From contig CM071589.1 of assembly GCA_036429605.1 (NCBI GenBank), positions 5,208,001-5,272,000 on the forward strand: a DNA stretch of 64,000 nt. The letters run 5' to 3'. The DNA is from Cladobotryum mycophilum (Eukaryota; Ascomycota; Sordariomycetes; Hypocreales; Hypocreaceae). The notes beneath the pieces are model-generated. The model saw only the letters and a list, made by a program, of their open reading frames with translations. It was not told where the DNA came from and did no database searches. The position numbers were made by a program, and so were the translations under genes. Positions 1 to 10,722 of this stretch are shown in pieces (position 1 is the stretch's first letter; every line of letters starts with the position of its first letter).

Positions 1-948
1 CCATTCTCTTCCCCAAAAAACCAGTCTCTCGAGACCAACCCCATCGGTGGAAAATGCAATCGCGGCATGTCCGTCCCCGACTCTGCCTCCGTCATCCTCG
101 GTGCGCCCTTGTCAGAGGAGCAGTACTTCCAGGCCGCCACCCTCGGCTGGTTGACTGAGCTCCTCCAGGCCTTCTTCCTCGTCTCCGACGACATCATGGA
201 CGGCAGCATCACCCGCCGCGGCGCCCCCTGCTGGTACCGCCAGGAGGGCGTCGGCATGGTGGCCATCAACGACGCCTTCATGCTCGAGATTAGCATCTAC
301 ACCCTCCTCAAGAAGTTCTTCCGCAGCCACCCGGCCTACATCGACCTCGTCGAGCTCTTCCAGGAGACCACCTACCAGACCGAGCTCGGTCAGCTCTGCG
401 ACCTCCTCACGGCCCCCGAGGACACGGTCAACCTCGACAACTTCTCCATGGAAAAGTACCAGTTCATCGTCATCTACAAGACGGCCTACTACTCCTTCTA
501 CCTCCCCGTCGCCCTGGCCCTCTACCAGCTCAACATCGCCACCCCCAAGAACCTCAAGCAGGCCGAGGACATCCTCATCCCCCTGGGCGAGTACTTCCAG
601 GTCCAGGACGACTACCTCGACAACTTCGGCCTCCCCGAGCACATTGGCAAGATCGGCACCGACATCAAGGACAACAAGTGCTCCTGGCTCGTCAACCAGG
701 CCCTCAAGATTGCCACCCCGGAGCAGCGCAGGATCCTCGAGGAGAACTACGGCATCAAGGACGACGCCAAGGAGCTAGTCATCAAGAAGCTCTACGACGA
801 CCTCAAGCTCAAGGATATTTACGAGGAGTTTGAGGAGAAGCGCGCCAACGAGATCAGGGCCAAGATTGAGCAGCTCGACGAGAGCGAGGGTCTCAAGAAG
901 GGCGTCTTTGAGGCCTTCCTGGCCAAGATCTACAAGCGAAGCAAATAA
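1..948 (+). CDS. ERG20: Farnesyl diphosphate synthase, 5' end missing
   Basis: Condenses IPP with DMAPP/GPP to farnesyl diphosphate for sterols, prenyl groups and terpenoids; cytosolic. The frame is open from base 1, and the text before Met-67 reads into the conserved GGKCNRG block, so Met-67 is internal and the gene starts outside the window. The bases around 10–24 (A-rich, ending CAG) could be an intron acceptor. Both Asp-rich motifs are present: DDIMD with the following RRG (first motif) and DDYLD (second). The C-terminus KIYKRSK is the usual FPPS ending. Nothing suggests inactivation. The block before the first motif (LETNPIGG, SVPDSAS) differs somewhat from the common fungal text, so a paralogue of the sterol enzyme is possible. 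The gene converges on the RA–PH gene. Confidence 0.93.
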   Translation, partial: PFSSPKNQSLETNPIGGKCNRGMSVPDSASVILGAPLSEEQYFQAATLGWLTELLQAFFLVSDDIMDGSITRRGAPCWYRQEGVGMVAINDAFMLEISIYTLLKKFFRSHPAYIDLVELFQETTYQTELGQLCDLLTAPEDTVNLDNFSMEKYQFIVIYKTAYYSFYLPVALALYQLNIATPKNLKQAEDILIPLGEYFQVQDDYLDNFGLPEHIGKIGTDIKDNKCSWLVNQALKIATPEQRRILEENYGIKDDAKELVIKKLYDDLKLKDIYEEFEEKRANEIRAKIEQLDESEGLKKGVFEAFLAKIYKRSK

Positions 949-1060
949 ATCACTCACTCGAGTACGGAGTAAGGTTTGGTAGAAAATGGGATATAGATAG
1001 AGAGAGGTGGACATGTACACATAATTAATACGATGCCATGTCAAGGGGAAATAGATTCAC

Positions 1061-1066
1061 AATAAA
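1061..1066 (+). promoter_or_regulatory. Possible poly(A) signal of the FPPS gene
   Basis: AATAAA lies about 115 bases after the FPPS stop codon in AT-rich DNA. Fungal poly(A) signals are degenerate, so this is only a plausible site. Confidence 0.3.
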
Positions 1067-1397
1067 GATATGTATAATCACTTTATTCGCCGAAGCCATC
1101 ATGTACGTGTTGAAGAAAGCAACCGCCAGCCCGCCAAAGCGTCAAGCCCACGCACTATTATAGTAATCCAAGGCATCTTCGTTCATTTTACTGTTGTTTA
1201 ATCCAACAGGCAAAATTGGTCAATATGCAGTCACAATTTCAAGCAAGGCAAAAAAATCTGAGAATGACAGCAGCTTTCCATTCGGACAGTAAATTTCTTT
1301 ACACGCACGTTACACCAAAACAAGCTTTGGCGACATAAGACTATAACACTACGACTATATGTTCGACAGGATTTTGCATCCCACAGCAGCAGCAGCA

Positions 1398-1442
1398 CCC
1401 ACACACACATACACACACACACACGCACACGCACATACACAA
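1398..1442. repeat. CA microsatellite
   Basis: Imperfect (CA)n with ACGC and ATAC interruptions. Confidence 0.9.
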
Positions 1443-1783
1443 CACGCAACGGAGAGATATCCCAAACAATATTTGCTGTCCCTTTGATTTCCCAACCCCG
1501 AATAAACCAGCGTGCCAGCCAGTGACATCATCCCGATAGCATTAAAAAGGAGAGAGGACCAAAAGAGTTTTTTAAGAAATCGGCATTATATGAACCCAAA
1601 AAGAAAGGTGAAGAAGGAGAGAGATAGGGAGAAAGAAAAGCGTTGTTATCTTCGTTGCTCGCGATCCAAAAAAGGGAAATACAATAATATGAAGATAAAC
1701 CCGCACCTTAGATATCAGGGTCTCGTTACAGAAGTAAATAGCATTGAAACGTTTCAAAAAAAGATGAGCTCTTTTCTTTTTTT

Positions 1784-4632
1784 TTATCGTGCATGGTTGA
1801 CAAGGGGCTCTGGGCGGCGGCCCTCCTGAGGACGCTCGGGGTGGTGGGGGTGACGGTCGTGGCGATCATGGCGGTCGTGATGGCGGTCTTGGTGACGAGG
1901 ATCCTGATGACGAGGCTCTTGGTGACGAGGCTCCTGGTGGTGACGGGGATCACGACCACGGGGAGGGCCGTCACGGGGACCGTCACGAGGAGGTCCGTCA
2001 CGAGGAGGTCCATCACGAGGGGGACCATCACGAGAAGGGCCATCACGAGAAGGGCCATCGCGAGGAGGTCCATCATGAGGAGGGCCATCGCGGGGAGGGC
2101 GAGGCATTCTGTCACCAGGACGTCTGGGACCGTTGGATCCATGGGGGCCCATGGGGGGCATAGGAGGAAGATCCTCAGGTGGTGGTCCACGACGGCCATT
2201 GCTGATAGGACCAGCGGTGGAGCGGCTTCGACCACGAACGCTTGGGGGAGGCGGTGGGCCGCCAGGAGGGGGAGGTCCAAGACTCTTGGGGGGCATGCCA
2301 GGGGGTCCCCCAGTTGCATAGTTAATCAACGGGGATCCAGCAGGGGGACGCAAGCCGTGTCCCTGTCTTGAGCCTGGTGCAGACGCGGGACCGCGAGGTC
2401 CGTCGCGAGAGCGAGGAGGCTCAGGGAAGTTCAGGAGCGGCGCAGGTGCCTCCTTACGGGGAGGCTGGGCACTTGCGTCGGCGGTTACGGGTCGTCTGGG
2501 CTGGTGGATGGAGGGGCTTCGAACACGAGCACTGTGTTCAGCGGCAGAGGGGAACCAAGACCTAGCCTCAGGCACCTCGGGCTTCTCCACCTCGGGCTCC
2601 TTCTCCTTCACTGGCGAAGCAAGGCCATTCAGCAGGTTGGGGCCCTCGGTAAATGGACTCTCCTCCTTGTCCGTCTTGGTGGCCTCCTCCTTGGCCTCGG
2701 CAACAACCTCTTCCTTTCGCTTCTCGTAAGCCTGTCCGAGAAGTCCCTCGGGGGCAAACTCACGCTCGCTGCGCACGGTAGGAGCCACAGATACGGTGGA
2801 TGGCTTTCGCTTGGCCAACGACTTGTTACGCTGGGCCTCCAAAGCCAATTTCTTGGTGGACTCCTCAATCGCCTTGGTGAAGTCGCTCTCGTCCATGAAA
2901 GAGCCAGCAGAGAGCAACGGGGTTTCAGGCACCATGACGCTGACACCGCTGCTGGTGGCGGGTCTGCTGAGATCAAAGTTAAAGGTCAACTGGGGAGGCT
3001 TTTCCTTGGTCCTCAGCTTGACTTGTCTATTGACCAAGTACCAGCTTCGCCAGCCGTGAACCAATTCGTAAAAGCGATCCGCCAGTTCGACATCATCAGT
3101 AGAGAAGAAGTGCACATAGTTTTCGCCGTTGGGGAAGACCACCGTCTTCTGCTGGCTCTTAATGGCATAGCAGAATCTCTTGGGTGGCTTCAAGTTGCGC
3201 TTGGTCTCGCTCTCCTTGGGCTTGTAAATATCAAAGTCGGACAGATGGCACAATGAAGTGCTGTCCTTGTCTGAAATTGTGCACTCGGCTCTCTTGGCAG
3301 CAAACATCTGGCCAGTGGTGAGCAATGTCACGAAGCGCTTAGTCCACTTTCCTGGACGCGACGAGTGGTACAGCTGAAGAGTGAAGCCCGAAACAGGCTC
3401 ATCGGTTCGCGGCACGCCTGCAAGCTCGAGCTCCTTGAGGTTGTCGGTAGCCTCAGCGGCGGTGATGAGAAGAGAATTCTCGTTGTCGCGATCCCACGAG
3501 TTCATCACGTCACGAATACGCTCATACCTTCTCAGCTTTCTTTCGAGACCGAGAACGATGAAGCATTCAATGATGACGGTGGTGTCGAAGTCAAGGTCGT
3601 GCCTCGTCATTCTGGCCGTCATTTTCAAAATGTCGACGGGCGAAGTGTCCGCTGTGACCTCCAAGTGAATGGTGGAGGACATGCAACGGACGGTGATGCG
3701 CTATAGATTCAGTGAGTCAGTACAAAAATGAATTTCAAATGCGCAAATGACGACAATAATAATAAAAAGTTCATGCTACTTACCCGCTCTCCTCCATTGA
3801 TGGCAGAGAGTGGCGTATCGCTCTTGAGAGCAGGCTCTATGAAACTCATCCTTTCGGGCGGTGGTGAGCCTTCGATGCTGCTGGATCGACTGAGGTCGGG
3901 AGTGAAGATTGTGGGAGCGATTGTGCTCGGTGTGCTCGGGGGCTGGCTCCCTGAAGTATTTGACTTTTTACTCCTGCCAAGGAAGGTGAGTTTGTCGAGG
4001 ATGACTCTCTTTGGCTTTTGCGGTGGCGTCGAGAGCTGGGCCTGAAGTCGTGCAAGATCTAATTTTCTTTGTTCTGCCAGGATGCGGTCTGTTTCAGCTT
4101 CTAGACGGGCAACCTCTGCAGCATAACGGGCGGCCTCTTCTTCCTCCTTGCGCTTCTGCTCTGCTTCCTTCTTTCGCTGGGCTGCCTCGACCTCGAGATC
4201 CAACTGGGCTGCCAGTTCATCAATCTCCCTTTCTGTTTTTGTAAGAGGAGAGTCGACCTCGAGGGTTGTGTTTGTGGTTGTGGTGGCAAGGGACCTGGGC
4301 GACCTAGGGGGTGACGGCGGTGTCCGGGTGTCGTCGTCGCCAGCAATGCTCTGCGGGGGCTTGGGGCCTCTAGGGGACTTGGAACTCAGGGCGAAATTGG
4401 GAATTGGCGGTATGTCCGTGGGCATGGGGACCGGTTTTGAGATGGATGCATTGCGGATGCCTGCAACGCTCTTGGATCTGATTCTTGGCACAGGCGGATC
4501 CTGCGCGTCTGGGTCTCTGAAAAGATTGAACCGAGACGAGACACTTTTCCCTCGAAGGCTGCGATATCGAGACGTTTTTTGTGGAGGTTCAGGCGGGGGC
4601 AAAAGGGCCCCAGTAGTTCCCGCAGCCGCCAT
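1784..4632 (-). CDS. RA–PH domain adaptor-like protein
   Basis: Two exons, 4632–3784 and 3700–1784, with one 83-bp intron (GTAAGT donor, TATAG acceptor); about 921 aa. The N-terminal ~280 residues are basic, Ser/Pro-rich and disordered, with a charged coiled-coil stretch rich in E, R and K. Across the splice junction begins a Ras-association-like domain (about 284–365, opening RRITVRCMSSTIHL). A PH domain follows (about 384–501; GKWTKRF near its start, a W in the last helix). The tail is Pro-rich and ends in tandem RDGPP-type repeats plus His/Arg-rich repeats. RA followed by PH recalls the Grb7/RIAM/lamellipodin arrangement, suggesting a membrane-linked adaptor downstream of a small GTPase. 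I know no characterised fungal orthologue, so the function is inferred from architecture only. Confidence 0.8.
1850..2130 (-). repeat. Coding minisatellite (RDGPP repeats)
   Basis: Tandem 15–18-bp units encode about ten RDGPP/RDGPS units, followed by PRHQ/DRHD-type units, in the C-terminal tail of the RA–PH protein. Such repeats often vary in copy number between strains. Confidence 0.85.
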
Positions 4633-4954
4633 GATCGCTGTAACGTGTAAGTTTTTGTTGTAAGCCCTACGGCGCCTCTAAGCTAAGTAGGTAGGTTCCG
4701 GTTTCCCGTAGCTGTCAGCCAGCCCAGCGCGCAGACGTACTGGACCTTTGCCCTGGAAAGCCCACTGTAGTACAGGCGGTCCAGAATGCGATGATCCGGC
4801 TCGTTCCTGGATGGTACCTGTATATCCAGGTACAGGCACACAGCAGCGTTACAGTGGCGCTTGTTTGTCTGTTTGTTTGGTTTCGTCGTCTGTTGCGTAA
4901 GTGAGTGAATGAATGCGACAAACGATATCGTATTTCCGTAAAAAAGTGATGATC

Positions 4955-4995
4955 CAATCAATCAATCGATCAACCAATCAATCAATCAATCAATT
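4955..4995. repeat. AATC tetranucleotide repeat
   Basis: Imperfect tandem AATC units in the promoter-side flank of the RA–PH gene. Confidence 0.85.
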
Positions 4996-5305
4996 GCACA
5001 CCGTAGTCGACTCGTCTTTTTCTCCTTCTTCTTTCTTCTTCTTCTTCTCCTCCTCCTTTTCTTTGCTTGTCGAAAGATATCCAATCAACGACCAACCCAG
5101 GCACGTTGCCGATATGTGAAACGAGTGGACGACCCTCTTCTATGCAGCAGCCAGCAGGTCACACCATACAATGCCACTCGCCAGTGTCGAGGTTTGCTGT
5201 TGTCGTGAGACACACACACACACACGCACACGCACAATAAATAAAAATTAACCTGGAGAAGAAATAAAGGGAAAGTGAACCCGAAGGAAACAAGCGAGAA
5301 AGAAT

Positions 5306-5402
5306 AATTCAAGAAGAAGAGAGAGAGAGAGAGAGGAGAGAGGGGAGAGAGAGAAAGAATGGTCCAGGGGGTTGAAAGAGGAGAGGAGAGGGAGAGAGGA
5401 AA
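5306..5402. repeat. GA-rich purine tract
   Basis: Nearly pure GA/G purine stretch of about 100 bases on the plus strand. Equivalent CT tracts are common in fungal promoters and 5' UTRs. Confidence 0.8.
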
Positions 5403-6874
5403 AGAAGAACGTCGAGAAACCTGGCCTGGGCGGAATTACATGAGATGTTACCTACAAGTACTACTCACCAAACCAGGCCTTGTAAGTGCGTCAGGGACAA
5501 CCTCACCTCCCAAGAAAAGTCCCTGAATCGATACACGCCCAAGGAAAGTTACCTTGCCAGTAGTGGCATTGGTGGTAGCAGTACGGGGTAGTATCTAGTA
5601 GTTAGTAGACCTACTCCTCTCTTCTCTTTTCGTCTTCGTCTCCTCTCTCTCGCTCGCTTTCTCTCTCTGTCTGTCTCTTTCATAATGAACCAAGGTCAGT
5701 TAAGCAAGGTCTCACAGCACCACCCATCTCCCAAGACAGACCCCCCCACAGGCTGCCGCGCCATGATCCCTATTCCCTATTCCATGTCTTAACTTCCAAC
5801 CTCTTTTGGGAGAAGCTTTGTGCACTATCCAAGCGCCCGCTGGGGGTTCTGTCGTTATTTGCTTTTCCGTTGGGCGGGTCTCCAATTTGACAGCTTCTTT
5901 AGAGTGGTAATATGCTTGGTACACGCTTGGTACATACACACATACACACACACACGCTCTCTCTCTCTCTCTCTTGCTGGACCATACCCCAGTACCGACA
6001 GTCTCAGGCCCGCGAGAATAAGGAAAGAAAGGGAAAGAAAAAAGCATGCAATGCAATGCATATGAAATACTACCTTTCCCATTTTGGAGCTTTTGTCTCC
6101 TGCATGAGAATGAATGGCACGCAAAAAACTCACCGGCACGTTCCACCATGGGATAACACCGCGCCAAAAAGAGTCTACGATGCTGTACGATGATGATATA
6201 CATATATGAAAGGGCTAAGAAAAACAAACCGTTTGCTTTCAAGGGAGAGAGAATCAAATCAGTCCGTCAATGAGTGACAACATTCAGGGACCGGTCTCGT
6301 GGCATTGTCTTGAATGCTACCTAGTACCACCCAACTCACATCACATCTACTTGTACCTACTAACTTAGTAGTACCTACAGAGTACATGCCCATGAGCATT
6401 GACACTTGATCATGCTAATACACAGAGCCGGTGCAAATTATGCAATGAAATCAAAGGTTGCAAATCAAACCTCTTCTTGGCTTTCCTTTTTATTACCTGT
6501 ACCAGTTACCTTAGGTTGTTCCCTTGTCTTAGCCCATATACGGTGTACTTGTATGTACATACTTGCCATTTACTTGGACGTAACCCTGAGCACCAGTGCA
6601 AATTTGGTCTGTACCCGTCACCATGGAACCATGGCATGGCATGGCATGGGAACAACTCCTCCTCCTCTCCTCTTCTTCTTCTTCTCCTCCTCTTCCCCCC
6701 ACCCCCATCTCACGTTCAATCAACCGACAGATTTTCCCTAATATTACTTGGTATGGGTGAGACAGGGCAACAGACAGGCCATGATAATCTCCGCCCCAGG
6801 TGCGCATCACCACCACCACCACGAACCACGTCGTTTACCAGGTTGCCAGGGTCTTGGACCCCTCCCATTTTTTG

Positions 6875-6898
6875 GATTGATTGATTGATTGATTGATC
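6875..6898. repeat. ATTG tetranucleotide repeat
   Basis: Five to six tandem TTGA/ATTG units. Confidence 0.85.
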
Positions 6899-7381
6899 GA
6901 ATTACCCAAGCTTGCGCCTCACTCCTCATCCTCACTCCCCACTTTCTCCCTTTCCACCACCACTCACTAATTACAAGTACGTGTACGTGTACTAGGTAGC
7001 CGGGCTACACACGAACCGTCGACTGTGCAAATGCACGTTGGTCCTTCGTGCATCTGCCGGGCCTCCGGTAGTACCTCTTGTGCAATATGCACAATGCAAG
7101 GAGACAATGCTCCGAATAGGTTTGGCGTGCTCCCAAAATGAGAGACTTGCATATGTTTTAGTCCCCTCTCCTACTACTTGTACGACACCACTACTACTGC
7201 AATGTCCAAGGAACAAGAGTTGTGCCTTGGCCATCAACCATTAATGTACATACAATGCAATGCAACCATGGATAGGGGCTTACTTTATACAATGATATCA
7301 GAGAAGAAGAAAAAAGCCCATTTCGTCACGGTGAAAAAGAAACATGAGCATTCAGGGTAGTATTGGCTACCTATGATTCGT

Positions 7382-7927
7382 TTACTTTCTAAAGGCACGA
7401 ACCTCTCTGCGCCACCATCCAGTAAAGTCACTCGTAGAAACGTCGATCTCGAGCTGCTGGAGCGCCTTGGTGCTCAAGTGACAGTCAAACGGTCGCTGCA
7501 CGCTCGCATTTGGGTCGTTGCCTTCTGGATTCGGCTCAATGTTGGCCGTCGATAGACCCATGATCTCGCCAAACAGCTGGCAGATCTCGTACTTTGTCAT
7601 CTTATCCTCGCTCGAAAACTGGAGCTGCCGGGGCAGGGCCTTGCGGTCACCGCATGCAAGGTACTTGGTGGCCACATCTGTCCAAACGGGTTGCGCATGC
7701 ATCATTCATTAGCCATGGGTACATTACACCCTACAAGTATATGCACTACTACCGAATTGCATGCAACTCTCTTTTAGGGAGCAAAGGAAATGATGATACC
7801 CCGAATAGGGGAAGCGGGGGCAGAAAAAAAGAACAGAGGTGGTGTGGGCTGAATGGGGCAGGTGGTGAGACACCCTTACCGAGGTGTCCGCGTAGAAAAG
7901 AAGCTCTGAGTTTGTTTATTTCTGTGT

Positions 7928-7975
<48 letters not shown>

Positions 7976-8865
7976 AAAGGAAGAAAAAAGAGATGAGACA
8001 TAATTACCATGACAAACTCGTCCTACGTCTTCCGTGTTGGTAGGATAACGAAGTGACCAGTGATCCATCTTGGCTTTGGATCCCTCAGTCTGGGCCTTCC
8101 AAACGGTATCCATGAGCACGTTGACAGCGCTCTCCGATGGCGTTTCTGCATGGCCATACAGCACCGGAACCCTAAGGATTACGCCTGAACCATCTTTACC
8201 GGCTGCTGCATATTCCTGCAGCACAACCGCCTCGCCGTCAAGCTTGGTTTGACCATAGAGGTTGGTCGGGTCTGGAGTAGCATCGGCCTCGTAAGGGGCA
8301 TCACCCGGTCGGCCAGGAAAGACGTAGTCGGTGGAGATGTAAATGAGAAAAATGCCCCGGGCCGCTGCAAGGCTGGCGAGCGACTTGCTGGCCACGACGT
8401 TGAGAGCTCTGGCCCCCTCTGGGTCCTTGTCAACCTTGTCTGGGAACCGCTGCGCCGCACCTGGGGGAGGTTAGTTGCGATGGTCAGCGATTCTTGTTCG
8501 GGGGGGGGGGGTCTCTGCTCGACAAGGGGGGCAGAGTTTAAGATATGCTCATATCGTACAATGAACTATCACCTGGGGTCTGTTTTTTCCCATTAATCAA
8601 GGAGAAATCGATCAGTACGAAGATCCTCAGCTCATATAGCTCGCATGTAATCTCTTCCGTTTGAAAAAAAGACTCACTTTATCTCGTCTAATGCCTTGGC
8701 CACCGAGGCTGTGCTACCAAGGTCAACCTTGAGGATGTCGACGCCATCCGCTCGCGAGTATCCCGTCCCCTTGACATTCCACCCACGCAGACGAAAGGCG
8801 GCCGCAACCTCCCGGCCCAATAAACCGGTGGCGCCAGTGACCAGGACAATCTGTTGAGCCATCAT
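7382..8865 (-). CDS. MAT2B/RmlD-like NAD(P)-binding reductase family protein
   Basis: Spliced model of four exons, 8865–8678, 8579–8560, 8460–8008 and 7677–7382; 318 aa with no frame break. An extended-SDR Rossmann fold starts with GATGLLGRE (the GxxGxxG nucleotide-binding motif). The active-site region shows YISTDYVF and the YGQTK (YxxxK) pair. The 20-nt exon 8579–8560 supplies KPQVIVHC, which the family requires before AAQRFPD. MDHWSLRYPT and KMTKYE match the human regulatory beta subunit of methionine adenosyltransferase (MAT2B), itself a homologue of bacterial dTDP-4-dehydrorhamnose reductase. Fungal versions may regulate S-adenosylmethionine synthesis or act as reductases; the sequence does not decide. 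The third intron holds a long GA repeat. The gene is divergent from MFAP1. Confidence 0.88.
7932..7970. repeat. GA microsatellite inside an intron
   Basis: About 19–20 perfect GA units lie within intron 7678–8007 of the MAT2B-like gene, giving a CT-rich stretch in the transcript. Confidence 0.95.
8500..8511. repeat. Poly(G) run of 12 inside an intron
   Basis: A poly(C) run in the transcript, within intron 8461–8559 just downstream of the 20-nt micro-exon. Confidence 0.9.
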
Positions 8866-10722
8866 ATCAAAAAAAGGTTTAAAAAAGAAAAACTCGAGTA
8901 CGGAGTAGAAAAAAAGCGTGAATCGCCCAGACTAATGTGAAGATCGAGACTCTTTTTTCCTTCTCCTTCACTTTTGCTTTCTTTTCTTTTCTTCTCCTTC
9001 GCGAGTCAGCACGGATCCCCCAATGAGACATCGGCAATTGCTTAGCACTTACGGAGTACAGTAGCGAGAGAGTGTGTCTCTGTCTGGTTCCTTTTCTCTT
9101 TTCCTTTCTTTTTCCTCCTCTCCACAATGGCTGGTGAAGTTTTTCTTTGTTTTTGTTTTTTTCCTTCTCTTCACGGCCGATTAGATAATAATAATCTTAA
9201 TAATTATGGATGGATGATTCTGCTTACTTGCTTCCCGCTGAGAGACCTTTGATGATTCACCTTGAAGGATTCAGGCTTATTTTTGTTGATGGTGTTGGTG
9301 TAGGTGTTGTGACGTTCTGACGTACATGACTTTTAAGTTCAGGTACGAGCGCAAAGAGGGGGTTCCAAGGCTGGCTCCGCAAGTTTGTTAGACGCTATTG
9401 GACAGGAAGACGTCCATTCCGCGTTTCTGAATTGCTTCTCTTTCGACGCCCTCCAAGCCAAGCAAGACATGGGAAAATTCCTCTCCGCCATTACGAGCCC
9501 CCCTTTGATGGAAAACTCGTAAAGGGTTGAATTACTTTACGACGCCATTGTCGTTGTGGCTTGAATGTGTACGTATGCAAACATTTTTCCTTGTCAATTC
9601 TTCACTCACAATGCCACACATCTTGCAGTTCATTCCTTGATGCTTCTAGCTCGCAATTCCAATCCATCTTCTCAGAGTCGCCTCCCAACTGGCGGATTCG
9701 CCCGTGCCGTAGCCCAAAGGTTTGCCTGGGACACTTCTCCACCTGTGCCACTGTGTTGGGCCTCCCATTCGAAACCCTCATGTCGGTGATCCCCCTTCGG
9801 ATGTCCTGAAATGAAAGCCCCAGAGCAGAACCAACGACCATCTTTCTGAACCCCAGTGTTTTGCCACCAGTACTGTAATTTCCATGTCCATGGTTATGAG
9901 GCGTGTTTTTGCTAATAGCACCAACAAGCACCCCTCATATTCTTGGTTGATCGGGGTCAAAGCCATGGACACGGTTAGGTGTGAACCGGGATGGGGGATA
10001 CGGTTTCGGATATCCCCAGACCGGCTGAAAGGGCGATATACATGACGTGATCCAACTCATCACGGTAAGAAGTGAATTAGTGATGTTTCTGAAAGTCCAT
10101 CTGCAACTGCGGTTTACGATTTGTATTTCTCCGATGCTGTCTTGTCTCGAGATTTGCTCCCTAGGCCGTGTTAGTCCAAATAGGTTCTTGTATGAATCTA
10201 CCCTTCTTCGTCACAACCTAGTGCTTTTTTCAGTTGATGGACCAACCTAACCCTACGTAGTATTATGCTATATCTTGATCTTTGCTTTATGGCTTTCGGT
10301 GAATGTTCCATGTGCCATAATAGAAGTCCGTATCTTGGTGGGTTTGGTCAATATCAGGCGTTCTACAATCGTAGGTCTGAGTAACAGCCTTCAACACCAA
10401 CTTCAATACCAATGACACTAATTGAATTTATACCCATTGTTATTTTTTTACCAATAGGAATATCTGTTAGAATCTGCTAGGCTACATAGATAATGAGAAC
10501 TGCACTGGACTTTACATGTGATGCGAACAAGGCGATGGAAAAGGATCAAATACCACTACATCATACCTCTAGGGTAGGCATCTGCATCTGCAACCAGCGA
10601 TAAGGTAAGTCAAAGCTTATCTTTCTACCTTGCTACTTTTCAAACATCATGACTGCATCTAACCATTCAATATAGAGTTGACGCGACAACAAACCATTGT
10701 TCGTCTCCCTTCATCCCTCAAA
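8866..10722. other. Divergent spacer between the MAT2B-like gene and MFAP1
   Basis: About 1.86 kb. The part near 8880–9180 has pyrimidine-rich tracts and two TACGGAGTA copies (8899–8907, 9050–9058), likely promoter or 5' UTR of the MAT2B-like gene. Stretch 9600–9972 contains overlapping minus-strand ORFs of up to 109 codons that I do not recognise. 10200–10560 is AT-rich. A probable 5' UTR intron of MFAP1 lies at 10605–10675. Confidence 0.6.
10605..10675 (+). other. Probable 5' UTR intron of MFAP1
   Basis: GTAAGT donor at 10605 and ATAG acceptor at 10674–10675, with a pyrimidine-rich interior and a TCTAAC branch-like word. It ends 47 bases before the MFAP1 start codon. It is predicted from signals only. 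Confidence 0.5.

Larger units (their letters stand above)
949..1783. other. Convergent intergenic spacer
   Basis: Spacer between two convergent genes. It contains one TACGGAGTA motif (963–971), a CA microsatellite (about 1398–1442) and A-rich stretches near 1540–1680. I see no gene in it. Confidence 0.7.
4633..7381. other. Long intergenic spacer rich in microsatellites
   Basis: About 2.7 kb lying upstream of the RA–PH gene and downstream of the MAT2B-like gene, both on the minus strand. It holds AATC repeats (4955–4995), a CA run (about 5211–5237), a long GA purine tract (about 5306–5402), CA/CT repeats (5935–5972), an ATTG run (6875–6898) and several TACCTA-type words near 6335–6385. The small ORFs here are low-complexity and I support none. 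Confidence 0.65.

Noticed and set aside
112..642. 176-codon minus-strand ORF inside the FPPS gene
   Set aside because: Shadow of a GC-rich coding frame; Val/Glu/Gly-rich with no domain, opposite a clearly real enzyme.
5712..6257. 181-codon minus-strand ORF
   Set aside because: Runs through CA/CT microsatellites and encodes low-complexity text.
9602..9972. Two overlapping minus-strand ORFs in the MAT2B–MFAP1 spacer
   Set aside because: Neither shows a known family or convincing splice structure; probably chance.
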